This document shows, in pieces, positions 1 through 29,990 of a DNA stretch of 64,000 nt. The notes below the pieces were generated by a model. The model was given only the letters and a program-made list of their open reading frames with translations, was not told the DNA's origin and did no database searches. How positions within the stretch are numbered: the first letter of the stretch is position 1; every line of letters starts with the position of its first letter. The DNA comes from Sinonovacula constricta (lineage: Eukaryota > Mollusca > Bivalvia > Cardiida > Solecurtidae), in NCBI GenBank assembly GCA_007844125.1, contig CM017557.1, positions 66,921,758-66,985,757 of the forward strand. The letters are read 5' to 3'. The translations under genes were made by a program, and so were the position numbers.

Positions 1-185
1 GATATCTTTCCTTCTAACACAGTCAACAAAATATGCAACATAACATAAAAGGCCATCTTAGGGTGTGTGATATCTTTCCTTCTAACACAGTCAACAAAAT
101 ATGCAACATAACATAAAAGGCCATCTTAGGATATCTTTCCATTTAACACAGTCAACAAAATATACATCATAACATAGAAGGCCTA
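1..185. repeat. Three-copy tandem repeat at window edge
   Basis: A unit of about 60 bp starting with GATATCTTTCC begins at 1, 69 and 130. It contains a run of CAACATAACATA-type sequence and ends near GGCCATCTTAGG. The first two copies are almost identical and separated by a short GTGTGT insert; the third is more diverged. The array may continue upstream of the window. It lies in an intron of the KCTD3-like gene. Confidence 0.85.
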
Positions 186-724
186 TACAATAACTATTTC
201 AGATGTTTGTACATGTGCTAAGTCCCATGTTATAAATCAACTGTTCACCAGCATTGTATGAATACAGTTTTAGAAAATATTTTTTTTATATTATTTCTTG
301 TATAATAATACAATAGATATTTTAAATAACTTAGAAATGTTATACAAACAATAGTAAACACAACAGATGACAATCTTTTCTGTAAAGACATCATGAATAT
401 GAGGGATGTATATAGAAACAAAGTGTGAAAAAAATCAACTGACATACATTTATTTTTATCCCATATGTAATGATACAGTCAAGTAAACATGTTAGAATGA
501 GCAAAAGAGTTTTGTGTAATATGTTAAGGAAAATTGCACAGTGTCTTGTCTTAGTGATTATTTTGCAATATAACACATAAAACAAAACTACTTTTTCATA
601 AAAGTCTTTTGCAAACAAATTAAAAGTAATTAAACTGGATATTTTTTCCATTGGTGTGCACAATAAAGCAATAATTGTGTAGTGTGTAAAAATGGTTTGT
701 TATTGGTTAAATTTATTCTTGCAG

Positions 725-1981
725 GGTGTGTGTGATACGTTCAGTGGATGGTACAACCATAAGTGCGTTCTGCGTGCACGAGTGTGAGGGGTCCAGCAGG
801 ATGGGATCACGACCCCGTCGATTCCTGTTCACTGGCCACACTAATGGTGGAATACAGATGTGGGACCTGACAACTGCCCTGGATCTCATGAACAAGGAAG
901 AAGGTAAACTAGCAATTACTATTCTGTCAAGTGAACTTTTAGTTAGCCTTTTCCTTCTTTAATGTTTGATTTATAGTCTTTTGCTTAACGTCTAAAAAAA
1001 AGAACACTTACACCCGCATGCTAAATTGTGCCATGAAAAAACTAACAGTTATGAACATATATTTAAAACAGAACATATATTTATTCGGATTTGTACATAG
1101 TACACCATCTTAAACAAATGAAAAATATAATGTAAATTTGTCACAGTAGTGAAAGAGAGAACATGATTTTTATCAACTTTTTAACAAGAGATAAATTAGT
1201 TTAGGTTTGCTTATTATTGGAACAAAAAAAGACCGGTAATTTTATAGACAGATGGTTTTTACGTAGAATCGTTGGTGAATATATTGTCGTTCTTATAACA
1301 TCATAGGCAGGCCATATACAAATAAAGTGAAACTCATCTTCGATATCATGCTGATCGCAAAACTGACAAATTCTATCTTCTCTTGCTGTTCTATTTCTAA
1401 AATGTGAAGCTTACATCAGTCCAATCAATTTAATCTGTGAAGTCAGTTTTATGTATAATCAAAGGCTCTACAAACATTTTCTTTTAAAAATAAATAAGCA
1501 TTTTGAATTGTGTCTTGTACATTGAAATATGAAATGGCAATTATTTATTCAAATGATAATTTCATTTTCGATTGTGCTAGATTAAGTGATTGTAGGACCT
1601 TTTTTTTTTTTTTTTTAAAGCTTTGCAAAATGAAATATTAATATATTATTTTTACTTTTATACATCAACTGTAAAATACTATAAAGGTCTAAAAATGTAG
1701 AAAATATTTATACCTTTTATTTGCATACAGAAAAGACCCTTGGAGGGCCCACAGCCCAGGAGCTGGTACGACTCCTTGATGCATGTGAGATCAGCCAATC
1801 ACAGAACTCTACTCCATGTATAAGCCCCTCCCCATCTATGATGTCCAGTTACCATGCCCCTAGAGCCACCCCTGACAGACCATGTGACCCCTCAGCCAGC
1901 CAATCAGACGCGGAGGAGGAGCAGGGAGCAGTAGGGGGCGTTAGCAGACATGCACATCGTGCTCAGGTCACACGGTTTTGA
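725..1981 (+). CDS. KCTD3: KCTD3/SHKBP1-family protein, C-terminal two exons (5' part outside window)
   Basis: Two coding exons, 725-903 and 1731-1981, are joined by a GT-AG intron; phase is kept (the last G of the first exon plus AA). The first encodes [25 protein letters not shown] and [12 protein letters not shown], the conserved end of the WD40-like region of KCTD3 and SHKBP1. The second begins with [16 protein letters not shown], matching the conserved GGPTEEEL-type segment after the repeats, then a Ser/Pro-rich low-complexity tail to a TGA at 1979-1981. Family members carry an N-terminal BTB/T1 domain, expected upstream and not seen here; KCTD3 is reported to bind HCN channels, SHKBP1 to act in CIN85/EGFR trafficking. 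Invertebrates usually have one gene ancestral to both, so the symbol is a family label. The tail is shorter than in vertebrate KCTD3, and a further alternative 3' exon cannot be excluded. Confidence 0.88.
1215..1400 (-). mobile_element. Non-LTR retrotransposon (LINE) 3' remnant
   Basis: On the - strand the intron translates as [20 protein letters not shown] followed by IC-W-PAY-VIR. This is the CxxC...EDExHF..C.PxY zinc-binding motif found downstream of the reverse transcriptase in many invertebrate LINEs. Only this C-terminal piece is recognisable and no reverse transcriptase is intact. It sits antisense in the last seen intron of the KCTD3-like gene. Confidence 0.6.
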
Positions 1982-2324
1982 TCATGTTACGTACATGATG
2001 AGTTATGGAAGGTGATTGTAACAAGCCAAGACCAAATCATAAGCTCATTAGTAAGGGAAGCACAAAAAGCTTGTCACTAAATTTATATGGAGAATTTAAT
2101 TTCAAATATGTTTTCATGGTAAACTTCAAAGCTGACCTGTAACTGACTTCTCTCAATTGTAGAACACATTATTAATCCCCCTCAGTTCCATGGAACAGTG
2201 CTGATGTCTATTTTATATTGTTAGTCCACGGACATGTTGTGATCATAACATGAGGCTAATTGTTTGTCTTTATGTGTATATCTTTCCTCCAACCGAATTG
2301 AAGTTATGTAAAGTTAGTGTCATT

Positions 2325-2570
2325 GGGGCACCCATGGCGTAGTGGTAGAGTCGCCGATTTGTAACTTCTGTGACTGCTTAGCCTCTTCGCGCATGGGTTC
2401 AAGTCCCGTCATGATGAAGGACTTAATGTGAGAATGTCTTCCAGCTGACTTGCGGTGCATCTGTGGTTCTACCCAGACATGAGTCTGGAGTCTTCCTCCA
2501 CCAAAAAGCTGGACGTTGCTGTTATGATTATATTTGGTCACTGCAATGTACATGTATGTCAAAAACAAAC
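2325..2570 (+). mobile_element. tRNA-derived SINE, family A, full-length-like copy
   Basis: The head starts GGGGCACCCATGGCGTAGTG. It has a tRNA-like A box (TGGCGTAGTGGTAGAGTC, 2335-2352) and a B box (GGGTTCAAGTCCC, 2395-2407), then a body containing CTTCCAGCTGACTTGCGGTG and an A-rich AAAACAAACAAACA tail. At least ten related copies or fragments lie elsewhere in the window on both strands, which establishes it as a dispersed family. Confidence 0.85.
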
Positions 2571-2579
2571 AAACATGAT

Positions 2580-2765
2580 ACCAAACCCAATTGTATTATC
2601 CTGACACCAGACTGATTAAACATGGAACTATTCTTGTATTTACTTGAGCATAAGCAAGGGAGCTCTACCACTACCAATTTTATCAACATAAAATAGATTG
2701 TGGCCTGGGATGGAACACGGAGCCTCCTGTGACTGGAGCTGATGTAGGTCAGCTTTCAAGTTTGT
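2580..2765 (-). mobile_element. Truncated family B SINE next to the family A copy
   Basis: The sequence shares ATTATCCTGACACCAG, CTTGAGCATAAGCAAGGGAGCT and GGCCTGGGATGGAACACGG-type segments with the longer family B copies at 17258, 17987 and 53842. The outer part of the body is missing. It abuts the family A SINE tail, so one element probably inserted into or beside the other. Confidence 0.7.
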
Positions 2766-3589
2766 TGGCTATTTTGTGATCATAAATGAAATGAACAAAT
2801 TCTCCATGTAACATTATCATCCTTGCACCAATAGTATTTAACCGTATCTTATCATTAATGATGTACATTATATACATAAAATAACCATTTACTTAAGATT
2901 TTGCTTCTAAAATTAACATCTATGTACTTTTATTAAGCATTTGCATTTTCTATCTTGTGCAGTTCTCTAAATCCAAAATAACTGTGTACCCATCCTAGAA
3001 TTCTTAACAATAACCTTGTAATTTTTTTTAATTTCCAAAGTTGCAATAATTATTTGAAAATTAAACATTAAAAACATATTAATCTTACTGCTAGTGAGTG
3101 GAATTTCTAGGACTGTTTACTTCTGAGCTTGAAATTATTGTTAGTTTACTACAAAATATTTAAAGGAGTCTGATTTCCAGTATTTAATGATGGATAAATA
3201 TTCTCTCTGCTTATCCCCAATAAGCTTGTCTCCTTAGAGACATTTGTAATTCAAAACCTCTTGCATAGATACATGTTTTTAGTTGATTTTTTTTTACAGG
3301 GGGACTGTAGTGGGGTGGAGGTATTTCCAGTCTTTAATGTTGGATGAATAATCCACATCCTCCATGTGTATAGTATACAATCCTTGTTTGGGGCATTTGC
3401 TTTATCCAATAATCAGCTTTGGCATTATGTTGCAATCACCATATAACTTTTCTTGATTTGTAGAAATCGAAGCCTTTTGGACTATGCTTTTTTGTGTGGC
3501 TTAATCATAACTTTGTTTTGATTTTGGGAAATTGCTTTTTATTTTGTCGGGACATTCATCGTCAAGTAATTATTTGCCAATTTATAACT

Positions 3590-3720
3590 CCTCAGCATTG
3601 TATGGCCTGGGTTCAAGTCCAGTTAGGGTAAGAACTTTCTTGCATGGAGGTCTATAGCTGAGCTGTGGTGCTTCACAAATAATAGTGCGATGTCACTGAT
3701 TGTATCATAATTTAATGATG
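3590..3720 (+). mobile_element. Degenerate family A SINE fragment
   Basis: TTATAACTCCTCAGCATTGT, GGGTTCAAGTCCAGTTAGGG and the following TGGAGGTCTATAGCTGAGCTGTGGTGC resemble the B-box and body of family A. The head and tail are lost. Confidence 0.5.
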
Positions 3721-4363
3721 CGATGTAACGTAAAAACACAAACATTTCTGTTGTGCTGTTTCTACCAGTAAATTATGGCCAACTACCAGTAAATATGTCT
3801 CAATAATCAGGAAAGCATCTCCATTACATGCTTTAAAATAAAAATTGATAGTTTCAATCTGACATTTTTGTGTGGTTTCAGTAGTCAGACTGAAACATAG
3901 ATTTTGCTGAAAGATACACTCCATTAAAGCATGTTTATGAGGCTGTTGCTGGTGTTTCCTTTAAAAGAGAAAGTTTTATTACTTTGTTAATTGATTTTAT
4001 TTTTAACACAAAATGCTCACCCCGTCTCATTTCATTTAAATAAAAGAGCTTTATAAAACTGTCTGTCATAAATTCAATTTTGGCAATGCATATAAATTGT
4101 ATGTTTATATAAAGTATGACTTATAACTAAGTTTTAGTGAGTGGATCCTTCATCACAATCTTACTTGTACTGATAGTGCCCAGAAAATGGTTTCTTTTTT
4201 TAGTAAACTTAGATTTTAGGGATACAGTTTATATATATTTATGTAGAGAGATAGACCAATACAGCTGTTGATACAATGTTTATGGTTAGATGCTCTGACA
4301 AAGTTTAACTGTGCATTGTATGAGTGCTTCCAAAAAAACTGATCTCATATATATATATTATAT

Positions 4364-4768
4364 CATGGCTGGAAAAATATGGTAGCCCGATATCCCGGAC
4401 AAGTCAAAATGCAGTTTCTTCCTTCTGGTCATTGATCAATAAATTAGTCCCCGACAAGTCGTAAATTGGCAGTTGGACAAGTGACAAAAACACATCAGTT
4501 TCCAATTGGCGATGAAGATAATCGATTTCACAACAGGAGCTTTTATCAACAACACGTAAAGGCGTTACATGTACAATGCACACACCTGTCCAAAACAGCC
4601 AATCAAGATGTGCAATACAAAAACGCTTCTAGGAAAAAAAAGTTGTAGATATGACAAATGTGTTGTTGTGTTCGTTAATTGAAGACGATGCAAATTTTCT
4701 ATCAAGTCATTTTTGTCTTCGTTACTAGTCTGGGACTAGTCAATGAAAAGAAAATTTTTCCAGCCCTG
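4364..4768 (+). mobile_element. Short hAT-like non-autonomous element (405 bp)
   Basis: The left end GGCTGGAAAAAT and the right end ATTTTTCCAGCCCTG are inverted repeats, with further inverted similarity inside (the ACTAG-containing segment near 4725-4745). The interior, from the GGACAAGTGACAA-like segment to AAAACAGCCAATCA near 4600, matches the reverse complement of the 1.1-kb element at 24538-25668, so both belong to one family. There is no transposase. A 60-codon open frame inside is not considered a gene. Confidence 0.75.
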
Positions 4769-5369
4769 TATTTAGATATATATACATATATATATATATT
4801 ATTTCTTTTATTATATAAATATATATAAATGTTATTGATGTTGTTGCAGGGAGATCCTTCAGGTAAACCAAAAGGCAAAGACTGGGTATAAGATGCATGG
4901 TCCACAATGCACCTGAAGAAGGTTACCAGGAAAACATGTCCAGATGTCACTTAGAAATTTATAAATGTTAGGTATTTGAAGCATTTATTTGTTGCTAACC
5001 TGCTAAACAAAAATCTTAAAAGACTTAAGACTCTTCCTTTCATTTAATATTTTGTTAGCTAATAATCTAGTATAACTTGTTGTATAACTCAGGTGATTTT
5101 GCTAGCTACTTACATTGGCATATTTCCTTTCATGTTTCTGTATATTTGTCCAAAAAAAAATGTTGGGGATATTTTCATATGTCAGATGTACTTGCTAGCA
5201 TTAAATCGTGGTAAGCTAGAAACTTGCATGCATTACTCATTTAACTAATCTTCTATCTCTATAGGTTTTATACTCCTATTCTAACTGACCCGTCTTCAGA
5301 CAGGTCGTAGCCATGTCTACCACAGCAAGAGGCCCCCGCTGTAAATAGGTTAGACAAACAATAGCCAAA

Positions 5370-5501
5370 ATGGCGTCGCTCACATTGAAACATGCATATT
5401 GTGTGCATTTTGCGATTGGGTTTTTAGGTGCTTTAAACATGTCTTATCAGATCAACTTGATTATAGACAATATGGAAAGGACAATTATTGTTTCATATTG
5501 A
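5370..5501 (+). other. Possible short ORF with a strong start context (43 codons), unproven
   Basis: CCAAAATGGCGTCGCTC gives an ATG with A at -3 and G at +4 inside a YY1-like AAAATGGCG motif, typical of animal housekeeping gene starts. The frame runs 43 codons, begins MASLTLKHAY, has a hydrophobic stretch (FAIGFLGAL) and ends in TGA. I do not recognise the peptide and no further exon is evident. It could be a first exon, a microprotein or chance. Confidence 0.2.
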
Positions 5502-7778
5502 TTTTTGTATTAGAAATAAAATCTGGCTTTTCCATGATGTTTAAAATCAAGGTTCTTACTCAAAAGAATGCCTGAGATTTTAGTAAGTAAAATACTTGTA
5601 CCTCCTAAACAAAATAGTAAAGAAAAAAAGAAGCTTTTTTTGTGTTCTTTAACATCATATTAATGAATGTTCGTGTAAAAAAAGTGAATATCTTTTTATG
5701 CCAAGCAACACATTTTATTTAAGCAAGAGATTATATTTTATGTAGTGTTCTTGAAGTATTTTTTATTTGTAGCTTTATTTTATAAAGTGCGAGTTCAGTA
5801 CCAAAATAGGATGTGTTGTTTCTTTTTTACTAAATTATTTCAGAACATGGCCATATATACATCTATAGTATATTACATTCACATTTCTATACAAATGGGA
5901 CAAGCTTGTAATTATTAAATTGTTTGTTCGCATTTATAAATCTTGTCAAATGAGCCAATAAGCGACATTGGCAATGTTTGAAGTGTTAATTGGCCTGGCA
6001 CAGTGTCATAAAACTGCCACCCCATAGTTTTGACATGTTTGCCACATGCCAGATAATATTGTGTTATGTTTTTTATCTGTGTGCAAGAGAGGTTCATGGT
6101 ATGTTATGTTAAATAACAATCATTATTTTACTTGTATGTTGTTAAGAAGAAAGATGCTTGATCAATCTTTACTGCACTGATATTATTAAATACATCTTCA
6201 ATGTAATTGTTGTCAATTTTCAACAATACATCATGACTATAATGGATGAAAACAAAGTCAATACTATAAATGCAATTTTCACCATATGATCCCGAATTTT
6301 CCTCCTATTTTTCACAATTTAAACATTGCTAGTGAAATTGTAAGAAAACACAGCAGCATAATATTTACGAGAAATCTTATTTACATGAAAAGCAACAATC
6401 TAAGCAGTTAATGGGCATTAAATGCACAAATCTGCTTACACTGTATATATTCCCAAATTAGCTTACCTACATTTAAGTGGTTTAAATTATTGTGAAACTG
6501 TCTTTTTATGTATTGAAATATCCAACTCTTCACTAACAACTGTCTAACCATGGAGTGACCATGATGACCACATGAAGTAATCTTGCTATCTGATTGGCTT
6601 AAGAGGCTTGTCTGTCAATTAGCTGAGGAAGGGTCAAATATAGTTCAAACAATACCAATTAGTTTTCACTTATGCAAGTTTGTAGGCAAAAATAATTAAT
6701 AGAGATTAACATGCAACAAGCTTTGATAAATATTTGTTGTCTCAAAGGATTTTGCATTGTGAATATCCTGGTCAGATTGAGAGATAAATGTATGGCAGAG
6801 TTTGCTACAATTAGATTGTAAGTTATTTACAAAAGTACCAAATATTGTAAGGCAAGTCTGTTTTTCACCTTTACACTGTAAAATATGCATATCATGATAC
6901 TGCAAGATATTTATATGACTGCATTCAGCAACTTTTCAATGGCTTTCTCTTGTTATACTTATGCAAATTAAATAGCTAATAAGGCTCATAATATAAGCAC
7001 GTTATGTTTAATGTAACTGAATTAAAATTTAGGGTGTATATTTCTGTATCATTATATCATTTAATGTGTTTTTGGAGAAGTTAATAAGCTTTTGTATGTT
7101 ATTAAAAAGTACATTAGTCTAAAATTGTTTACACAGCAGACATACATCATTTTTATTCACATTAAACACAACTGTCTTTTATTGGCATTAAGTACATCAG
7201 AATTGCTTGTAATTGGTTCATATTATATATGTATATGATGATGACTATTTTTTCTTTTTTTTTCAATGTAAATGGATAGTTTTAGAATTTTAAGTCATTA
7301 TGATGTTACTTTTTGCAACATTTCCCAAAAAATATGTTTCAATGTTTACATTTTTTTTGTTACTTCAATGACTCCTTTATGCCCCTTTAGACACAGGGTT
7401 TGTGCCATTATAGATACCATTAATAAATGGCATATTTCATATGTTGTTATCAATGTTGTTTTAGGTCAAGATGATGTCCACTAAAGTTCTGTTTTTTTGT
7501 AATTAAAGTTTATTTCACTCAGATTGACACTGTAATTTGTATTGATTTTTTTGTAAGAATCAACTGCAACCCCCCATCTCCCCCCAACACACACTTATTG
7601 TCATTACAAGTTTTTAAATGGTATTATTTTACATTATGACTAGTACATTGTTGACATTCATTGTTCAGAATAACTTAAGGTTTTGACAGATTTCATAATT
7701 GCCTTCTTTATTTGGGTTTAAGCTGGGGCAAATAACCTTCGCTTTTGCCAGTCTTCTATCCAGTTTACTTTTTGGTTT

Positions 7779-8062
7779 TATGCCTCCAGGTACGGGAGGC
7801 CCCGGGTTCGATTCCAGGCAGCAACATACCAAAGTCATTAAAAATGGTAGTGGTAAAACTCCCTTGCTAGTGCTCAAGCAAATATAAGGGTATTTCTATG
7901 ACTGGTTGGCCCGGTGTCAGGGTGTGACTGGGTGTGGTGTCATGCCAGGTGTTCACGGCATGCTATACACATTGAAGGCAGCACTATATATGCTTCAAGT
8001 GGACACCATCTTCAGATGACTGAAATACAGCTGGTGGGACGATAAACCCAATAAACAAGTAT
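7779..8062 (+). mobile_element. Family B SINE, 5'-truncated
   Basis: The copy starts inside the tRNA-like head, just before the B box (CCCCGGGTTCGATTCCAG, about 7800-7817). It continues through the shared body (CTTGCTAGTGCTCAAGCAAA, GTTCACGGCATGC, CTTCAAGTGGACACCATCTT) to an ATAAACCCAATAAACAAG tail. The A box is absent. Confidence 0.75.
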
Positions 8063-8779
8063 TTTGTTTTAAATTGGTTATACTGATCACATAGACAAAC
8101 ACTTGTTTGTTTGTTGGCCTCAACTGATAACGTCAGTGTAACAGCTTTGACATGCTGTATATACATACAAGCTTAAGTTCTCTAGCCTATCATGCACATA
8201 ATTTATCTAGGCAAGGGGGATTGAATGTTATTTGTTAAAATTTGTTAATGCAGGAACAATAGTTACAAAATTGTAAAAAATCTTTGCATATTTTTCCTGT
8301 AAATTTAATATTAATGTTAAATATTTGGCATAGACATTAAAGTAAGTTTGCTTACCATTCTTCTCATAGTTGCTGTATAATATAGTGCAATATTCCTCTT
8401 TATATTAAATCAATTTGTTATATAAATAAATCACTGTTAAATGTTGATATGTTTGTGTTGTTTTAATTTTCTCCTGTCGAGAGAATTTTCAAAAAACTGT
8501 GTATGCTTTTTTAACTTATTATTTCTGTCTTAAAATATGTACTTTATCCCGTTGTGCTTTTTTTTATCTTGTTTTTTTTTTTCCATCTTATAATTGACCT
8601 AAATCCTTGACATTGTAGTAGCCAATACACCATCTTTGTGTACACCATAAATAGTAGCCTGTGACTAGATCTGAACCAATCAAACCTCAGGCAATCAGTG
8701 TAGATCAAGATCAGCATGTCAGTTCTCACTGGAGAGCAAGTTTTCATGCTTTGTTTTGTTAACATTGCAGCAACCATTT

Positions 8780-8987
8780 ATGATTATTGTAGCATCATCC
8801 AGCTTTTTGGTGGAGGAAGACCCTAGACACATGTCTTGGTCAACCACCAGTGCACAAAAAGTTAGCTGGAGGACCTTCTCACATCAAGTCCTACACCCCG
8901 AGCGGGACTTGAAACCACGGGGTTAGAGGCTAAGCAGTCAGAAGAGTTACGAATCAGGGACTCTACCACTATGCCATGGGCTCCCCC
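8780..8987 (-). mobile_element. Family A SINE
   Basis: This is the reverse-strand equivalent of the 2325 copy. It runs from the body (AGCTTTTTGGTGGAGGAAGA on +) through a B box complement (GGGACTTGAAACC) to an A box complement (GACTCTACCACTATGCCATG) and a GGGCTCC end. Confidence 0.8.
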
Positions 8988-11072
8988 TGGCTTTCATGCA
9001 TAATCATAAGATGTGATAGCATTTGACCTTTTTTTTTTGAATTTCAAAAATTGAAATATCTGACAGGAAAAAGAAGAAAAAAGTTTATTTACATTTTTTT
9101 AATTCTTTCACATATTTAAAAAATTGAAGGTTGACATAATATACAAAAAATGTTGCAATAATAATTGATTATCAGCACTTCAAATATTTGCAATAGACAA
9201 GTTTGTCTTATAATGTATTTTGAGAATGTGTACAAATGTCAAAGAGTTTTCAAGAAATTAATTCAATAATTTATTGACTTCATTTTAGCAAAATAATTTT
9301 GGCTCAGTGTCATTTTTTTTAATTAATATTCTATAACTGCCATTTATCACAGTGTTATAATTAAAATTACAAAAATGAGAAAACATCGTACACAATCATA
9401 TCATCTAACTGAATAGACAGAAACAGTAGAATATATTTAAAACTCAAGTATAAAAAAAGATGTTAAATAGAGATATCGTTTAAACAGTATGTACTGGAAT
9501 ATGTATTTACATTTGGAAGAACTACAAAAGTTTGTTTTTATTGCAATTTATGCTTCAAATGTCAAAAATATACAAAAGCTAAAAACATACCAGTACCTAT
9601 AGTGTTTTTAATAACTTAACTACAATGAAGTAATTTAAATTTACAAGCAATATCTATGCAGCCATGTTTCATTATTACCAAGATTACAATACAGGCATTT
9701 CACTATACCTTAAAAATACTACATATGTTGAATTATTAATTTTTTTTATTTTGTAAACTCAACATGGACAAAAACAGGTCTCCACACATGATAACAACCA
9801 AAATATGACGACTAGTGAAATATTTTAGAAAAAAAAATGATGAATGGTGTAGGCTTATCTTACAATGACATCTCAGTCAAATATAATAATAAACATCAAA
9901 TATGTACAGTCACAATGTATCACACTTCTTTTTTTTCTACATACATTGCAATATCTAGGATGTGCCATGCAGCAAACTATTTCGAAATTCTGAGTGCACC
10001 TATCACTTCTGAACTTAAATTTTCCTGAAAATATTGAGTCAAGCCAGGATTTTACAAGTATCACTGTATTTAATTAGGAAATCACTTCCCATATGATAAA
10101 GTGGACATTGCCTAAAATGTTAATTTAATATGGTATGCAAAAGTTTTTTTATCTGGAAAAATAAAGCAAATCTAGAATAGGACAACCTTTCAAGCAGCCT
10201 TAAAATAAGAACCTCTGATTCAATGCAGTGCAATTTTTGGCACTGAGTTTTTCAGTCAACCAAGAAGAAAAAGGAACATTTTAAAAAAGTCACAAGAGAA
10301 AGGTTTGAATTGTTTTAAAGATATATTAAAAATCATGAGGTTATTAAAGACGGTATCCTTTATAAGTTTATAAGGTTGCCTTTGTTAAATACTTGTAACA
10401 CTGTTGTATCCCTGTTAAGCTTCTTAAGACCATCTCAAATCTTCTTAAGATCATCTTGAACACTACTTCATTCAGTAAACAGTACAATTAAAAAAGAATC
10501 ACCTTTCATGTTTATTCTTTATAATACTATTAAAAAGCACATAAGGGATTGCAGCTAAACAGTGATGTATTTGTCCGAGCATGTTGTAGTTATTTTATAT
10601 ACCCACAGTAAGTAGGTTTTATCAAAGACCTTTGGTTGAACAGTAGCTAACAATGCTGAGAATGCAGAAATTGAATTATTTATTAAAGATGGCAAGCTAC
10701 ATTTTTACTCCGATCTAGAGCATTTTTGAAAATTTTGCATATTTTCAGGTAACATTATATTATTAGGTTACTGAAAAAAATGTTTGGTCTAAACTCTTAG
10801 CTATGACTCTGATGTTACAGACAAATATTATAACCAGATCAGGTCTGAAACAGTGACTTATAGTCCTGTGTGCACATTTAACACAAATCTACTTTGATAA
10901 AGCTGCTCAGACATTTCACATTGCATAATAAGAGGTCTCAGAAGTGAAATGACTTGCTTTAAGTTTGGATTTAAACTTAAAGAAAAAGGTTGGTGATACT
11001 TTGCAGGCCACTATAACTGTTCAGTTCTTCACATATATACACTGCAGTTTCTCTGGATAGTGATTTGTGTGA

Positions 11073-29990
<18,918 letters not shown>

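Larger units (their letters stand above)
1982..11072. other. Intergenic region between convergent KCTD3-like gene and SRP54
   Basis: About 9 kb with no coding exon I can support. It contains the 3' UTRs of both flanking genes (extent unknown), SINE copies near 2325-2765, 3590-3720, 7779-8062 and 8780-8987, a hAT-like element at 4364-4768, and otherwise AT-rich unique-looking sequence. An AATAAA on the - strand at 10679-10684 is a candidate SRP54 polyadenylation signal, about 390 nt past its stop. Confidence 0.6.

Noticed and set aside
2325..2410. tRNA gene
   Set aside because: A and B boxes are present, but no complete cloverleaf is evident and the segment continues into a dispersed SINE body, repeated many times in the window.
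4849..4894. Possible alternative last exon of the KCTD3-like gene (acceptor GTTGTTGCAG followed by a 13-codon frame)
   Set aside because: There is a good acceptor but no matching donor in the preceding exon and no similarity to known C-termini.
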